In this document: one piece after another, positions 1 to 10,473 of the stretch | How the letters are laid out: the number at the start of each line of letters is the position of its first letter | Position numbering within the stretch: the first letter of the stretch is position 1 | Assembly: GCF_038502225.1 (NCBI RefSeq) | Contig: NC_091323.1 | Coordinates: forward strand, 26,518,237-26,582,236 | DNA: 64,000 bases | Reading direction: 5' to 3' | Source of the DNA: Cherax quadricarinatus | Taxonomy: Eukaryota; Arthropoda; Malacostraca; Decapoda; Parastacidae | Program-made: the position numbers and the translations under genes | The notes under the pieces: generated by a model | What the model saw: only the letters and a program-made list of their open reading frames with translations | What the model was told of the DNA's origin: nothing | Databases searched by the model: none

Positions 1-2616
1 TTCCACACTGACAGGGTCAACAGGAAAGGTGGTGGAGTAGCGATGTATGTCAGAGACAATTTAAATTGTTGTGTTAGACAAGATATTAAATTAGAAGCGT
101 CAGCCACTGAATCTGTTTGGTTACAGCTTCTCGAGGGCCGAGAAAAACTAATTTTGGGTGTGATTTACAGGGCCCCAAATCTTGATAGGGAGTGCAGTAA
201 ACTTCTATGGGACGAAATTCGTAAGGCATCTACATACGAAAATGTTGTGCTAATGGGAGATTTCAACTATAGACAGATTGACTGGAGCAATTTGACAGGA
301 AATTTAGAGTCAGGTGACTTTCTTGGTACGATCCAGGATTGTTTTTTAAAACAGTTTGTGACAGAGCCAACTAGGGAAAATAACCTCCTTGACTTGGTTC
401 TTGCCAGTAGGGAAACACTAATTAATAATCTTGAGGTTAATGATGAGCTTGGGGAAAGTGATCACAAATCACTCGGTTTTAATATATCATGGAATTCCCC
501 TAATAATGGCAATCAAGTCTCCGTCCCTGACTTTCGCTTGGCTGATTTCATAGGACTGAAAAATTACTTAGGTGGGCAGAACTGGAATGACCTGACTAAG
601 GGTCAGGTAGGTGGTGATGGTTGCCGATATGATGCTTTCCAGGGCATAGTTCTAGCTGCTCAGTCAAATTATGTTCCAAATAGGGAAATCAGATCAAACA
701 AAAATGATCCTAAATGGATGAACAATAGATTAAAATATCTGATTGGTCAAAAGAGAGGCATATATAGGCAAATCAAAAGAGGAGAGGGGCAATTAAGAAA
801 TCGATATATTCAGTTAAAGAGAGAAATAAAAAAGGGAATTAGAAAAGCAAAAAGAGATTATGAGGTTAAAGTTGCAAGAGAATCGAAGACTAACCCAAAA
901 GGATTCTTTCAGGTATACAGAAGTAAGATCAGGGACAAGATAGGCCCACTCAAAAGTTCCTCGGGTCAGCTCACTGACAGTGATAAGGAAATGTGTAGAA
1001 TTTTTAACACATACTTCCTCTCAGTTTTTACACAGGAGGATACCAGCGATATTCCAGTAATGATAAATTATGTAGAACAGGACGATAATAAACTGTGCAC
1101 GATTAGGGTCACAAGTGACATGGTCCTTAGGCAAATAGATAAATTAAAACCTAACAAATCCCCAGGCCCTGATGAACTGTATGCAAGGGTTCTAAAGGAA
1201 TGTAAAGAGGAGCTTAGCACACCTTTGGCTAATCTTTTCAACATATCACTACAAACTGGCATGGTGCCAGATAAGTGGAAAATGGCAAATGTGATACCTA
1301 TTTTCAAAACAGGTGACAGGTCCTTAGCTTCGAACTATAGACCAATAAGCCTAACCTCCATAGTGGGAAAATTTATGGAATCAATAATTGCCGAGGCAGT
1401 TCGTAGCCACCTTGAAAAGCATAAATTAATCAACGAATCTCAGCATGGTTTTACAAAGGGGCGTTCCTGCCTTACGAATTTATTAACTTTTTTCACTAAG
1501 GTATTTGAGGAGGTAGATCATGGTAATGAATATGATATTGTGTATATGGACTTCAGTAAGGCTTTTGACAGGGTCCCACATCAGAGACTATTGAGGAAAA
1601 TTAAGGCACATGGAATAGGAGGAGAAATTTTTTCCTGGATAGAGGCATGGTTGACAAATAGGCAGCAGAGAGTTTGCATAAATGGGGAGAAATCAGAGTG
1701 GGGAAGCGTCACGAGCGGTGTTCCACAGGGGTCAGTGTTGGGCCCCCTGCTGTTCACAATCTACATAAACGACATAGATGAGGGCATAAAGAGCGACATC
1801 GGCAAGTTTGCCGATGACACCAAAATAGGCTGTCGAATTCATTCTGACGAGGACATTCGAGCACTCCAGGAAGATTTGAATAGACTGATGCAATGGTCGG
1901 AGAAGTGGCAGATGCAGTTTAATATAGACAAATGCAAAGTTCTAAATGTTGGACAGGACAATAACCATGCCACATATAAACTAAATAATGTAGATCTTAA
2001 TATTACGGATTGCGAAAAAGATTTAGGAGTTCTGGTTAGCAGTAATCTGAAACCAAGACAACAGTGCATAAGTGTTCGCAATAAAGCTAATAGAATCCTT
2101 GGCTTCATATCAAGAAGCATAAATAATAGGAGTCCTCAGGTTGTTCTTCAACTCTATACATCCTTGGTTAGGCCTCATTTAGATTATGCTGCACAGTTTT
2201 GGTCACCGTATTACAGAATGGATATAAATTCTCTGGAAAATGTACAAAGGAGGATGACAAAGTTGATCCCATGTATCAGAAACCTTCCCTATGAGGATAG
2301 ACTAAGGGCCCTGAATCTGCACTCTCTAGAAAGACGTAGAATTAGGGGGGATATGATTGAGGTGTATAAATGGAAGACAGGAATAAATAAAGGGGATGTA
2401 AATTGTGTGCTGAAAATATCTAGCCTAGACAGGACTCGCAGCAATGGTTTTAAGTTGGAGAAATTCAGATTCAGGAAGGATATAGGAAAGTACTGGTTTG
2501 GTAATAGAGTTGTGGATGAGTGGAACAAACTCCCAAGTACAGTTATAGAGGCCAGAACGTTGTGTAGCTTTAAAAATAGGTTGGATAAATACATGAGTGG
2601 ATGTGGGTGGGTGTGA
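1..2616 (+). CDS. LINE-A ORF2: endonuclease (partial) and reverse transcriptase
   Basis: The protein would nick target DNA and copy the element RNA at the nick (target-primed reverse transcription). The first in-window Met is at 43, but the frame is open from base 1 (GGGVAMYV is a conserved endonuclease block), so that Met is not the true start. Numbered from 43: endonuclease motifs GDFNYRQIDW near residue 72 and ESDHKS near 140; RT finger block NYRPISLTS near 431; palm motif YMDFSKAFDRVPH near 502 with the first catalytic Asp; SGVPQGSVLGPLLF near 558; KFADDTKIG near 587 with the catalytic Asp pair; thumb block SLVRPHLDYAAQFWSP. The frame has no stop over 871 codons, so the element may be young or still capable. 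The product acts on RNA and DNA of its own element. Confidence 0.93.
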   Translation, partial: FHTDRVNRKGGGVAMYVRDNLNCCVRQDIKLEASATESVWLQLLEGREKLILGVIYRAPNLDRECSKLLWDEIRKASTYENVVLMGDFNYRQIDWSNLTGNLESGDFLGTIQDCFLKQFVTEPTRENNLLDLVLASRETLINNLEVNDELGESDHKSLGFNISWNSPNNGNQVSVPDFRLADFIGLKNYLGGQNWNDLTKGQVGGDGCRYDAFQGIVLAAQSNYVPNREIRSNKNDPKWMNNRLKYLIGQKRGIYRQIKRGEGQLRNRYIQLKREIKKGIRKAKRDYEVKVARESKTNPKGFFQVYRSKIRDKIGPLKSSSGQLTDSDKEMCRIFNTYFLSVFTQEDTSDIPVMINYVEQDDNKLCTIRVTSDMVLRQIDKLKPNKSPGPDELYARVLKECKEELSTPLANLFNISLQTGMVPDKWKMANVIPIFKTGDRSLASNYRPISLTSIVGKFMESIIAEAVRSHLEKHKLINESQHGFTKGRSCLTNLLTFFTKVFEEVDHGNEYDIVYMDFSKAFDRVPHQRLLRKIKAHGIGGEIFSWIEAWLTNRQQRVCINGEKSEWGSVTSGVPQGSVLGPLLFTIYINDIDEGIKSDIGKFADDTKIGCRIHSDEDIRALQEDLNRLMQWSEKWQMQFNIDKCKVLNVGQDNNHATYKLNNVDLNITDCEKDLGVLVSSNLKPRQQCISVRNKANRILGFISRSINNRSPQVVLQLYTSLVRPHLDYAAQFWSPYYRMDINSLENVQRRMTKLIPCIRNLPYEDRLRALNLHSLERRRIRGDMIEVYKWKTGINKGDVNCVLKISSLDRTRSNGFKLEKFRFRKDIGKYWFGNRVVDEWNKLPSTVIEARTLCSFKNRLDKYMSGCGWV

Positions 2617-2787
2617 GTTGGACCTGATAGCTTGTGCTACCAGGTCGGTTGCCGTGTTCCTCCCTTAAGTCAATGTGACCTGACCTGACTAGGTTGGGTG
2701 CATTGGCTTAAGCCGGTAGGAGACTTGGACCTGCCTCGCATGGGCCAGTAGGCCTTCTGCAGTGTTCCTTCGTTCTTATGTTCTTAT
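1..2787 (+). mobile_element. LINE-A copy 1, CR1/Jockey-like non-LTR retrotransposon, cut by window start
   Basis: The reading frame is already open at base 1 (FHTDRVNRKGGG), so the 5' part lies outside the window. It carries a partial AP-endonuclease domain, a reverse transcriptase and a roughly 170-bp 3' UTR. The UTR holds the family marker TGGGCCAGTAGGCCTTCTGC and ends in two TTCTTATG-type units without poly(A), as is usual for CR1/L2-type elements. At protein level it is a different subfamily from the copies at 18.2-22.2 kb and 51.1 kb. Confidence 0.93.
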
Positions 2788-3194
2788 TTCCTGGTGGGAT
2801 CACAGTCTATGCATGGAAGAATGGCAGACAAATGGTATAAGACTATACATTTTTATTTATTAAAAAAATGAGGCGCAGGAAAAAAAGTTGGTTGTCACAC
2901 TTATAAAAGAAATTGATATTCATGACCAAGTTTAGGACCATAGAAAGTAAAATAGCCGGAAAATTTGAGAAGAATTTTGATGGCTTTGGTGGGGGGAGGG
3001 GGGTAAAGAGAAGCACACCAGGAACGGGGAAATTTGATTCTAAATGGACTATAAGAAGCCTTGGATGCAACAGTCGTCCAAACTTATTGAACACTCTGAA
3101 GTAGCAACAGTAAGCTCCCTGGTGGAAGCAATGCAGGGACTGGAACGATATCGATATAAAATAGTAATGGTCGCTTCCCACATTGGATAATTAA

Positions 3195-3198
<4 letters not shown>
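2788..3198. other. Intergenic, no gene seen
   Basis: AT-rich flank between the LINE-A tail and a TA microsatellite. Short open frames here show no recognisable domain. Confidence 0.6.

Positions 3199-3261
<63 letters not shown>
3199..3261. repeat. (TA)n microsatellite
   Basis: About 31 uninterrupted TA units. Confidence 0.98.
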
Positions 3262-3263
<2 letters not shown>

Positions 3264-3284
3264 GCAAAATGCTGGTGTATTTCT

Positions 3285-3642
3285 TTAGGGTGACCCACGG
3301 CCTGGTAGGCAAAGCTCTCGCTTCACACGCAGAGGGTCCGTGGAAACACTGGGCGCCTTTCCCTCAGTAAAATAGGTTCCTGGGTGTTAATGGACTGGTG
3401 TGGGTCGCATCCAGGGACAAAACTGCCCTAATTTGTCCGAAATGCTCTGCATAACAAGGGGCTTTTTATATACATGCGTGCGGCCAGCAGCAACAGCCTG
3501 GTTGATCAGGCCCTGATCCACCATGAGGCCTGGTCACAGACCGAGCCGCGGGGGCGTTGACCCCCGAAACCCTCTCCAGGTATAGTAGTATGCCATTGTA
3601 CATGTACTTGTAGAAATAAGGATTATTATTATTATTATTATA
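3285..3642 (+). mobile_element. tRNA-derived SINE, split by a nested LINE-B fragment
   Basis: The head (about 3291-3345) resembles a tRNA gene: an A-box-like GGTAGGCAAAGCTCTCGC and a B-box-like GAGGGTCCGTGG, separated by a tRNA-like distance. The body continues through GTGTGGGTCGCATCC and stops at 3472; it resumes at 3581 with TATAGTAGTATGCC and ends in an ATT-rich tail at 3619-3642. The 108 bases between belong to another element. Head-body-(ATT)n architecture is typical of tRNA-derived SINEs; I recall this family from crayfish but cannot confirm it here. Confidence 0.7.
3475..3580 (+). mobile_element. LINE-B 3'-terminal fragment nested in the SINE
   Basis: The reverse complement of 37630-37738 and 34677-34780 matches this segment closely (GCCAGCAGCAACAGCCTGG to CCCTCTCCAGG). 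It is in sense orientation and ends at the same CTCTCCAGG terminus as the large LINE-B element. TATA occurs at 3469-3472 and again at 3581-3584, a possible 4-bp target duplication, with two or three filler bases at the 5' junction. Confidence 0.85.
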
Positions 3643-3731
3643 ATTTATAAAAAAGTAATCAACTGAGGCTAACAAGGTGAGGCCCAGGAACCAACAGCAT
3701 TACACAACAGTCTCAGAGAGCAAGCATGTAA

Positions 3732-5105
<1,374 letters not shown>

Positions 5106-5132
<27 letters not shown>
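5106..5132. repeat. (CA)n microsatellite at LINE-C 3' end
   Basis: About 13 CA units continue directly from the element terminus GTGAGTAC. Confidence 0.95.
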
Positions 5133-5138
<6 letters not shown>

Positions 5139-5647
5139 GAATGGTGTGTCTCAGCAGCGATACGCAGTGCTGGAGAAAAAGCAGTCCGGGGAGTAGATTT
5201 ATTATTTAGCGGTCAGCGTTGTGAAGACTGGTTGCTGGAGTTATGTTGGGCTGATCCTCATGAAGGATACATAGAATATTTGGCTATATTGTTGAATGTG
5301 GTGGGAGGAGGAAGCTCGTAGCTGTGTAATCGAGATTTGTAAGACTCAGATAGGTTTGGTGCTTCTTATTTAAAATATACTACTAATAATGTAAAAGCTA
5401 AATGGAAATGTTGACACGCAGTATGTGAGAAACAGCTGGGTTTTTGAAATGTTGATACATACAGTGGTGATGTATGAGGTGGTATTGTTGGCACCAGACT
5501 TTATGGATGTAGCGAGGAAATTTAATGGTGGCGCGTGAGAATAAGTAAGGCAGAGGGTAAAACAATACGACTGAGGAAAGACAGAAACGTGAACCGAGGT
5601 TGAAATATCCTAGGCCGAATGGAGCAGAATAAGTGGTGGTTCCTGAG
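5133..5647. other. No gene seen
   Basis: Mixed-composition sequence; a 73-codon frame at 5100-5321 has no recognisable features. Confidence 0.5.
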
Positions 5648-5652
5648 ATGTG

Positions 5653-5705
<53 letters not shown>

Positions 5706-5714
5706 GCGTGGGTG
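5648..5714. repeat. GT then GTGC simple repeat
   Basis: A GT run grades into about nine TGCG units. Alternating purine-pyrimidine sequence of this type can adopt Z-DNA. Confidence 0.95.
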
Positions 5715-6857
5715 TGAGTAAGGGGGACAGTGTTTACAGGAGCCGCATTGAGTGGGGTAGCAGGAACAGATGTGCAGGGAAGGCAACTGCCCCACTGCTG
5801 GCCGCTCTTATAAAATGGAAGAATTCCTTCGTGCGTTTATAGAGGACTGATAGACAAACAGGGGGAGAGGGAAAATGGTTGATGGAAAATTGAAGTAGGT
5901 TTCATATAAACCAGTAGAGACACAATGGCTTGCATAGTGCAGGCGGTGATGTAATTCTTATGACAGGAATATAGGGAGAGGAAAGCTGTTGTAGTGAGGG
6001 AGGGAGGGAAAAGGGAGCATTAATAAGTAAGGACCAACTAAGGCTGGAATAAAACAACCACGGAAGGGATTAATAAAGACCCGAATATATGTAGTGATGG
6101 CGCTCCAATAGTGCTAAACTATTACCAAAATTACGTTCACAGAGAAGCACTAAACCAGAAGAGATAATACAGCGTCTAGAGAATGAAAGGTAAAGAGGCA
6201 TAACCTGAAGAAGAGGAGGACAGTGTCATTATCAAGTAGTGTTAGAACTTGGATAATAGTTTACTCCCTCAGATCTTCCCATGCTGTACTCTGCTCTCTC
6301 AGAATGTCTCTCTTCTTCCAAGATTTACATAACAGTTTCTGGGGTTGACTTTCCTTGTCCATTTATGTAATTACACCTGTATTTTTCAAGTCAACTTGCA
6401 GTTTTCCTGGGGTTTTATGTTATGAAGTTTGCCATTTAATTACCAGCTTCATCCTGTGATGCTTGTTTTAGAAATAAGTCGTGATCCTAACCAAGTTGGT
6501 TATTATACTTTTTCTCTATTCTTCCTGTTTGTTTCTAAAATTCCCTAAATGTCCTTGGCCACATTCTCCAATCACCACCATTTATATTAACTTTCATCAT
6601 CCAGAGGGCGGATCATCACTGATCTTCCTCTCTTCTCTCCCAACTTGTCTTAGCCAACTGTCTTGTCAGTCCTCAGTAATTCTCTTGTTATCTTTCTTCT
6701 CACTTTTTACACACTCTGATCTCATGGAACATTCTCCTGAAGTTCTTTTCCTTCCCTCTCACATTCCTCTGTTATTCCTATCATCCTCCTGTCAATGAAA
6801 ATCCTCTCATTTATTACATCTGTTCTACCATTCTCTGAGCTCCTTGTTCTGCCACAG

Positions 6858-6858
<1 letters not shown>
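5715..6858. other. No gene seen
   Basis: Purine-rich, then pyrimidine-rich unique sequence. The 105-codon frame at 6481-6798 is Ser/Leu/Phe-rich low-complexity translation of pyrimidine-rich DNA. Confidence 0.5.

Positions 6859-6892
<34 letters not shown>
6859..6892. repeat. (CT)n microsatellite at LINE-D 3' end
   Basis: About 16 CT units abut the 3' terminus of the minus-strand LINE-D copy. Confidence 0.95.
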
Positions 6893-6893
<1 letters not shown>

Positions 6894-7513
6894 ACAGGGT
6901 TTGACAAGGTTAAGGATCCCTAGCTTTATTGACAGCTATATTACAGGTTAAGGATTCCTAACTTTATTGGCAAGCTAAGAGCTGTTACCTACATCAGCTC
7001 ATTTGAAAGCATTTTTATTGTTATGAGACATACAAGTAGGGAACAGGATGAAGTTGGAGCCATCTGTGGGCCAGCATTTTCATTTGATTAACTGACTTCA
7101 TCTCGTTGACATCATTATGCTGTACGAATTTGTTCCATACTCGAGTCATCCTGGGTATGTATGATCTCAGATGGAGTGATGTTCTGGAGAAGGGTACAGC
7201 CAGAGTGAAGTTGCTGCTTTCTGCCCGTCTTGTGGCATAAAAGCTTGTTTCACGCTGTCCTCGAAGTGGATCCAAGTGTGGTATTTTGACAATATTGGCC
7301 TTGTATATAACAGTAAGGCCACCCACATCCCTCCTATGTTGAAGGCTCTGCTGAAATGACAGATCTATCCAGGATGGGTCCAGGCGAGAGATGAGACGTC
7401 TTGCTCTGTTCTCTACTCTGTCAAGCAGTCGTAGATGAGAGGGAGGGCAGGCAAACCAAGAAAGTGGAGCATACTCAAGGTGTGAGCGTACTTGTGCCTC
7501 GTACAGGATCTTG
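6893..7513 (-). mobile_element. LINE-D copy 1, 5'-truncated, embedded in CT repeat
   Basis: On the minus strand the copy runs from TTGCAAGATCCTGTACG to TTGACAAACCCTGTGTA-type sequence, with a CT/GA repeat on both sides (7524-7730 and 6859-6892). The same family occurs at 26830-27904, which fixes both ends. Confidence 0.9.
7021..7513 (-). CDS. LINE-D reverse transcriptase C-terminal region
   Basis: The frame is open from the truncation point; the Met at 7326 is internal and not a start. The translation begins with a CKILYEAQVRSHLEYAP-type thumb block and continues through SHLRLLDRVENRARRL and VWNKFVQHNDVNEM to a stop at 7021. Only the region downstream of the RT active site is present, so it is non-functional. 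The block resembles the C-terminal part of Jockey-superfamily ORF2 proteins. Confidence 0.85.
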
Positions 7514-7521
7514 CAACCTAC

Positions 7522-7768
<247 letters not shown>

Positions 7769-7857
7769 AGTCTCCCCTCATACCTTGTTTCTCTATCTCT
7801 TCCTTTTCTAATCCGCTTACTAGGAAACTGCCGTCCTGCAGCTGCCCAGTGTGCCGA

Positions 7858-8046
7858 GACTCAGAACACACCAAGAGGGACACCAGGCAAAACGCACCAG
7901 GCACAACACACCAGGAGGAACACACCAGACAGAACACACCAGGCAAAACACACCAGGGATAACAAACCAGACGAAACACATTAGGCAGAGCACACTAGGC
8001 AGAACACACCAGGTAGAGCACACCAAGAGAACGCGCCAGAGAGAAA
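7858..8046. repeat. Degenerate minisatellite, about 14-15-bp unit
   Basis: About 13 diverged copies of AACACACCAGGCAG. The frames on either strand, which read as Thr/His-rich or Cys/Val-rich peptides, follow from the repeat. Confidence 0.85.
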
Positions 8047-8322
8047 ACACAGGGCTTACTCACAAACCCGAGCTGCAGCAGCAACTTCCTCTGGGAATTA
8101 CAAAGATACTTTTATAGCAAAGGTAACCTATATTCTGACAACGTTTCGCTCAAACGCTGTCTAGCTACCCACCTGTTGTGACCTCACATCATCAGGGATG
8201 TTGGGGGTGTTACCTTCCAGATCCACCACCTCTCTTTCCCACACTCCCAGATCTTCAACCCACTGCACTCCTACCATTTCTGTAAGCATCTACCATGCAC
8301 GAGTCTTATTTTCCGTATGGCT

Positions 8323-8553
8323 GTCTGACCAAGACAGGACTCGCAGCAATTGGTTCAGTTTGGAAAAAAAATGGATTTAGAAAAGATATGGGAAAGCACT
8401 AGTTGTGGATGAGTGGAACAAGCTCCTGGTCTGCATCACTGAAGTGAGAACTTTGGTTAGGTTTAAAAATAGGTTAGGCAAGAAGATGAATGAGTGTGAG
8501 TTGGACGTGCCTGGCATGGGCCTTCTGTACAGCACCTCCTTCCTTATTTTGTA
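8323..8553 (+). mobile_element. LINE-A 3' fragment, decayed
   Basis: GACAGGACTCGCAGCAA, GTGGATGAGTGGAACAAGCT and GCATGGGCCTTCTG match the last about 200 bp of LINE-A copy 1 (2430-2770) with deletions and a frameshift. It starts immediately before the 18-bp array. Confidence 0.8.
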
Positions 8554-8574
8554 ATGAAACTTTAATGAAAATAT

Positions 8575-9883
8575 GTGTGAGAGAGTATTGTATTGCACGA
8601 GAGAGTAATGTATTGTATGAGAGTAATGTATTGTATGAGAGTAATGTATTGTATGAGAGTAATGTATTGTATGAGAGTAATGTATTGTATGAGAGTAATG
8701 TATTGTATGAGAGTAATGTATTGTATGAGAGAGTAATGTATTGTATGAGAGTAATGTATTGTATGAGAGTAATGTATTGTATGAGAGTAATGTATTGTAT
8801 GAGAGTAATGTATTGTATGAGAGAGTAATGTATTGTATGAGAGTAATGTATTGTATGAGAGTAATGTATTGTATGAGAGTAATGTATTGTATGAGAGTAA
8901 TGTATTGTATGAGAGTAATGTATTGTATGAAAGTAATGTATTGTATGAGAGAGTAATGTATTGTATGAGTAATGTATTGTATGAGAGTAATGTATTGTAT
9001 GAGAGTAATGTATTGTATGAGAGTAATGTATTGTATGAGAGTAATGTATTGTATGAAAGTAATGTATTGTATGAGAGAGTAATGTATTGTATGAGAGTAA
9101 TGTATTGTATGAGAGTAATGTATTGTATGAGAGTAATGTATTGTATGAGAGAGTAATGTATTGTATGAGAGTAATGTATTGTATGAGAGTAATGTATTGT
9201 ATGAGAGTAATGTATTGTATGAGAGTAATGTATTGTATGAGAGAGTAATGTATTGTATGAGAGTAATGTATTGTATGAGAGTAATGTATTCTATGAGAGT
9301 AATGTATTGTATGAGAGAGTAATGTATTGTATGAGAGTAATGTATTGTATGAGAGAGTAATGTATTGTATAAGAGTAATGTATTGTATGAGAGTAATGTA
9401 TTGTATGAGAGTAATGTATTGTATGAGAGAGTAATGTATTGTATGAGAGTAATGTATTGTATGAGAGAGTAATGTATTGTATGAGAGTAATGTATTGTAT
9501 GAGAGTAATTTATTGTATGAGAGTAATGTATTGTATGAGAGTAATGTATTGTATAAGAGTAATGTATTGTATGAGAGAGTAATGTATTGTATGAGAGTAA
9601 TGTATTGTATGAGAGTAATGTATTGTATGAGAGTAATGTATTGTATGAGAGTAATGTATTGTATGAGAGTAATGTATTGTATGAGAGAGTAATGTATTGT
9701 ATGAGAGTAATGTATTGTATGAGAGTAATGTATTGTATGAGAGTAATGTATTGTATGAGAGTAATGTATTGTATGAGAGTAATGTATTGTATGAGAGAGT
9801 AATGTATTGTATGAGAGTAATGTATTGTATGAGAGTAATGTATTGTATGAGAGTAATGTATGAGAGTAATGTATTGTATAAGA
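8575..9883. repeat. 18-bp minisatellite (about 70 copies) with higher-order structure
   Basis: The unit is GAGAGTAATGTATTGTAT. About every fifth or sixth unit carries an extra GA (20 bp). Because 18 is a multiple of three, each run of standard units stays open (ESNVLY or RVMYCM) until a 20-bp unit shifts phase. Larger periods of 110 bp (5 x 18 + 20) are visible from 9477 to 9800, and 92 bp (4 x 18 + 20) near 8741-8833. Confidence 0.97.
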
Positions 9884-10473
9884 AAGAGCTTGTGTGACTT
9901 TGGAAATAGTGGTAGAGTGGGGGATTGTGTGTGATATTAAGGAACTGTGCTAGAGTCAGTGTGTGTGGCTGGAGGAAAGTGAGAGTAAATGTGATGAATA
10001 TTGATCTGCATGCAGAGCTGCCACCCCTCTCCTTCAAGTTAGCTACCTTCATGCCGGCGAGGGCCTCTTGATCCAGGGAGCTGGAACTCTCCTCCCCTAC
10101 CTTCGCTCTAACATGACTACGTATTCCCCAGGCGTTTTTTGACACTTACGGGTTTACCCCTTCTTCATGAATATAATTCAGCTGCCAACCTCGGCATGAT
10201 CTCTGGGTTACATTACTAGCAGCTGCTAATTATCTGGTGTACACGAGAGACTTCACTGGCAGTTGGATTTCTTGGTCAGGTGTCTTGCCAGATCTAAGGA
10301 GATTATAATAAGGAGACGTGTGTCTGGTAGTGTCTAGAGCGCTGACCTGCTACTTGTACCGCATTTTTGTTACAGGTACGATTCCTGTTCGTTTTTTTAG
10401 GATAAGTCGTGTAATACGGAAACTCCTGCTTTTAGAAATCACAAAATATTATTTTTCATGGTAATAAACTCTT
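9884..10473. other. Spacer between minisatellites, with a probable dispersed repeat
   Basis: Nothing coding is supported. On the minus strand 10015-10145 reads as CTGGATCAAGAGGCCCTCGC and neighbouring sequence, which I recall as a common decapod interspersed repeat; this is from memory only. Confidence 0.45.

Noticed and set aside
3291..3345. Functional tRNA gene
   Set aside because: Box-like motifs are present but there is no full cloverleaf, and the sequence continues into a SINE body.
8490..9897. ORFs reading ESNVLY/RVMYCM, and the 211-codon minus-strand ORF to 10145
   Set aside because: The 18-bp unit is a multiple of three, so runs remain open by arithmetic. Most substitutions between units change the amino acid with no sign of selection.
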